Source: Anaerolineales bacterium UBA3940 (GTDB taxonomy: Bacteria; Chloroflexota; Anaerolineae; Aggregatilineales; UBA3940). From it: 5,791 bases of DNA. The notes below the pieces were generated by a model. That model had not been told where the DNA came from, did not search any database, and saw only the letters and a program-made list of their open reading frames with translations. Below, piece by piece: positions 4,287 to 5,791 of this stretch. Positions within the stretch are counted from its first letter, which is position 1. Every line of letters starts with the position of its first letter. The translations under genes were made by a program, and so were the position numbers. The stretch is from NCBI GenBank assembly GCA_002385675.1, contig DGDY01000304.1, positions 9,710 to 15,500 on the forward strand, written 5' to 3'.

Positions 4287-5791
4287 ATGAGCCGGTCCGC
4301 AGTGGCCCAGAATCGAGCCCATAACCCGCGCCGTGCCCACGCGCGGCGTCGCCAGAGCCGTCAGGGGGTGCGCCTGGACAGGCAGTCTTTGCGCGCCATG
4401 CTGACGGGCTTCGTCATCGGTGCGACGGCATTCGTGCTGCTGGCGGGCGTGACCGTGCTGAGCTTCTACCTCTACTTCCAGCTTTCCGGGCGTATTCTGC
4501 TCGGCGTACGCGCAGGGGATGTGCCGCTCGGCAACCGGACGACCGAGGAAGCCGCCTCCCGGCTGATCGCCGCCTGGCTGGAAAACCGCCAGCAGTTGGC
4601 GCTCGTCGAGGGCGAGCGCAGGTGGCAGGTCTCGCCGGAGGACTTCGGCCTGGTGCTGGACGCAGACGCAACCGCCGAGCGGGCCGCCGAGGTCGGGCGC
4701 GGCGGGACCATCCTCGAGGAGATGCGGGTGACCGCCGACGCCGCGCTGACCGGCTACCGCATCGCGCCGGTCGTGACGCTCGATGAGGCTATCGCCCGGC
4801 AGGCCCTGACCGCGCTCGCCGCTGAGGTCAATGAGCCGCCGGTTGACGCCTCGCTGCGCTTTGAGAACGGGAAGCCTGTCGCCGTGCCCGGCGTGCCGGG
4901 CCGCGCCCTCGATGTTGAGGCGACGCTGGCGGTGCTCGCCGTGGACCCCGGCGTCATCCTGCGGGACGGTGAGCTACCGCTGGTCATGGCCCCGGTTTCG
5001 CCGCGCATCGCCGATGCCAGCGCCGTGCTCACCGAGGCGGAACGCCTGCTCAGCCGCCCGCTGACCGTCTCCGCCTACGACCCTATTGCCGATGAGCAGG
5101 TGGAGCTTGTCGCCACACCGGAGATGATCGCCGGCTGGCTGGACGTGGTCGCGCAGGATGACCAGCTTGCCATCACGATCAACGAGGAGCGGCTGGTCGG
5201 CACAGTGCAGGAGCTTTCCGCCGCGCTGGGCGAGGGGCGGACAGTCGATGCCGAGGGCAGCGCCGACGAACTGCTCGCCGCGCTGCGCGAGGGCCGCACC
5301 GCCACGCTGATGGTCGAGTACCAGCCGACGACGTACACCGTCATCCCCGGCGACACGCTCACGCGCATCGCGTGGAAGACCGGCATCCCGTACTGGCGCA
5401 TCATACAGGCCAACCCCGACATCAACGTCGACATGCTAACTGTCGGGCAGGAGCTCAACCTGCCTGCGAAGACCGATCTGCTGCCGCTGCCCGTCGTGCG
5501 CCATAAGCGCATCGTCGTCAGCATCAGCGAGCAGCACATGTGGGCCTACGAGAACGGACAGTTGATCCGCGAAGAGGTGATCAGCACGGGCATCGAGGAC
5601 TCGCCGACGCAGCCCGGCATCTTCCAGGTGCAGATGCGCGAGGAGAACGCCTACGCCTCAGCATGGGATCTGTGGATGCCGCACTTCGTCGGCATTTACG
5701 AGGCCTGGCCCGGCTTCATGAACGGCTTCCACGGGCTGCCGTCGCGCAACGGCGGGCAGCTCATGTGGGCGAACTCGCTGGGGCGGCCCGC
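4287..5791 (+). CDS. L,D-transpeptidase precursor: YoaR-like peptidoglycan-binding region, LysM, YkuD (3' truncated)
   Basis: 501 codons are present and the frame is still open at the right edge. A very basic cytoplasmic N-terminus (1-36) is followed by one membrane helix (about 37-64) without a lipobox, so this is a signal-anchored extracytoplasmic enzyme. Residues 70-345 resemble two tandem PG_binding_4/YoaR-like units, the first opening ILLGVRAGDVPLGNRTTEEA. A LysM domain covers 350-393 (YTVIPGDTLTRIAWKTGI, then QANPDIN and LTVGQELNLP), which binds peptidoglycan glycan chains. The YkuD domain starts near 408 and reaches FHGLP with the conserved His482. The catalytic Cys of the expected SHGC motif lies just beyond the window. 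Such enzymes form 3-3 cross-links in peptidoglycan or attach proteins to it. The start is supported by the GAGG Shine-Dalgarno. The gene is divergent from the FecR-domain gene. Family assignment is firm; activity cannot be confirmed without the missing end. Confidence 0.9.
   Translation, partial: MSRSAVAQNRAHNPRRAHARRRQSRQGVRLDRQSLRAMLTGFVIGATAFVLLAGVTVLSFYLYFQLSGRILLGVRAGDVPLGNRTTEEAASRLIAAWLENRQQLALVEGERRWQVSPEDFGLVLDADATAERAAEVGRGGTILEEMRVTADAALTGYRIAPVVTLDEAIARQALTALAAEVNEPPVDASLRFENGKPVAVPGVPGRALDVEATLAVLAVDPGVILRDGELPLVMAPVSPRIADASAVLTEAERLLSRPLTVSAYDPIADEQVELVATPEMIAGWLDVVAQDDQLAITINEERLVGTVQELSAALGEGRTVDAEGSADELLAALREGRTATLMVEYQPTTYTVIPGDTLTRIAWKTGIPYWRIIQANPDINVDMLTVGQELNLPAKTDLLPLPVVRHKRIVVSISEQHMWAYENGQLIREEVISTGIEDSPTQPGIFQVQMREENAYASAWDLWMPHFVGIYEAWPGFMNGFHGLPSRNGGQLMWANSLGRP

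Noticed and set aside
5075..5539. Minus-strand open frame of 154 codons
   Set aside because: It is antisense to the LysM and YkuD domains and has Ser/Arg/Met-rich shadow composition.

Overview
The window reads as bacterial chromosome from a GC-rich organism, most likely a member of the Chloroflexota (Anaerolineae-like). This is inferred from protein style, not from a marker gene. The signs are lipoproteins with long Thr/Pro linkers of the TPTP type, a coenzyme F420-dependent Ddn-family reductase, a FecR-domain protein with a Pro/Gly-rich tail ending in a GQNKGKNKNN-type motif, and an L,D-transpeptidase combining a YoaR-like peptidoglycan-binding region, LysM and YkuD. No rRNA, tRNA, CRISPR array, transposase or phage gene is visible.

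Layout, left to right. The minus-strand 5' end of a membrane protein (probably YfhO-like) occupies 1-168 and runs off the left edge. A 307-bp divergent intergenic region (169-475) holds a compact cluster of perfect short-loop hairpins (271-430), the best candidate for an undescribed interspersed element. A plus-strand lipoprotein follows (476-1870), with three Asp-rich FG-GAP/calcium-loop-like motifs and TPR-like helices. It appears to be transcribed without a leader. A bidirectional terminator (1889-1922) separates it from a convergent minus-strand F420-dependent nitroreductase/quinone reductase-family gene (1943-2530) with a C-terminal membrane tail. Upstream of that, and on the same strand, is a FecR-domain envelope protein (2739-3989), which has its own promoter and a U-tract terminator. 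It is divergent from a plus-strand L,D-transpeptidase precursor (4287 to the right edge), cut just before its expected catalytic SHGC motif.

The genes look like separate transcription units rather than one operon: each has a plausible promoter, and three of the four better promoters share an extended -10 beginning TGC-TA. Four of the five proteins are predicted to sit in or act at the cell envelope (membrane protein, two signal-peptide-bearing surface proteins, cell-wall cross-linking enzyme), and the fifth carries a membrane tail. The theme is therefore envelope-related, but no shared pathway is shown by the sequence. I see no convincing new multi-gene system; the notable items are the hairpin cluster, promoter architecture that fixes start codons, the tail-anchored F420 enzyme and an internal duplication in the FecR protein.
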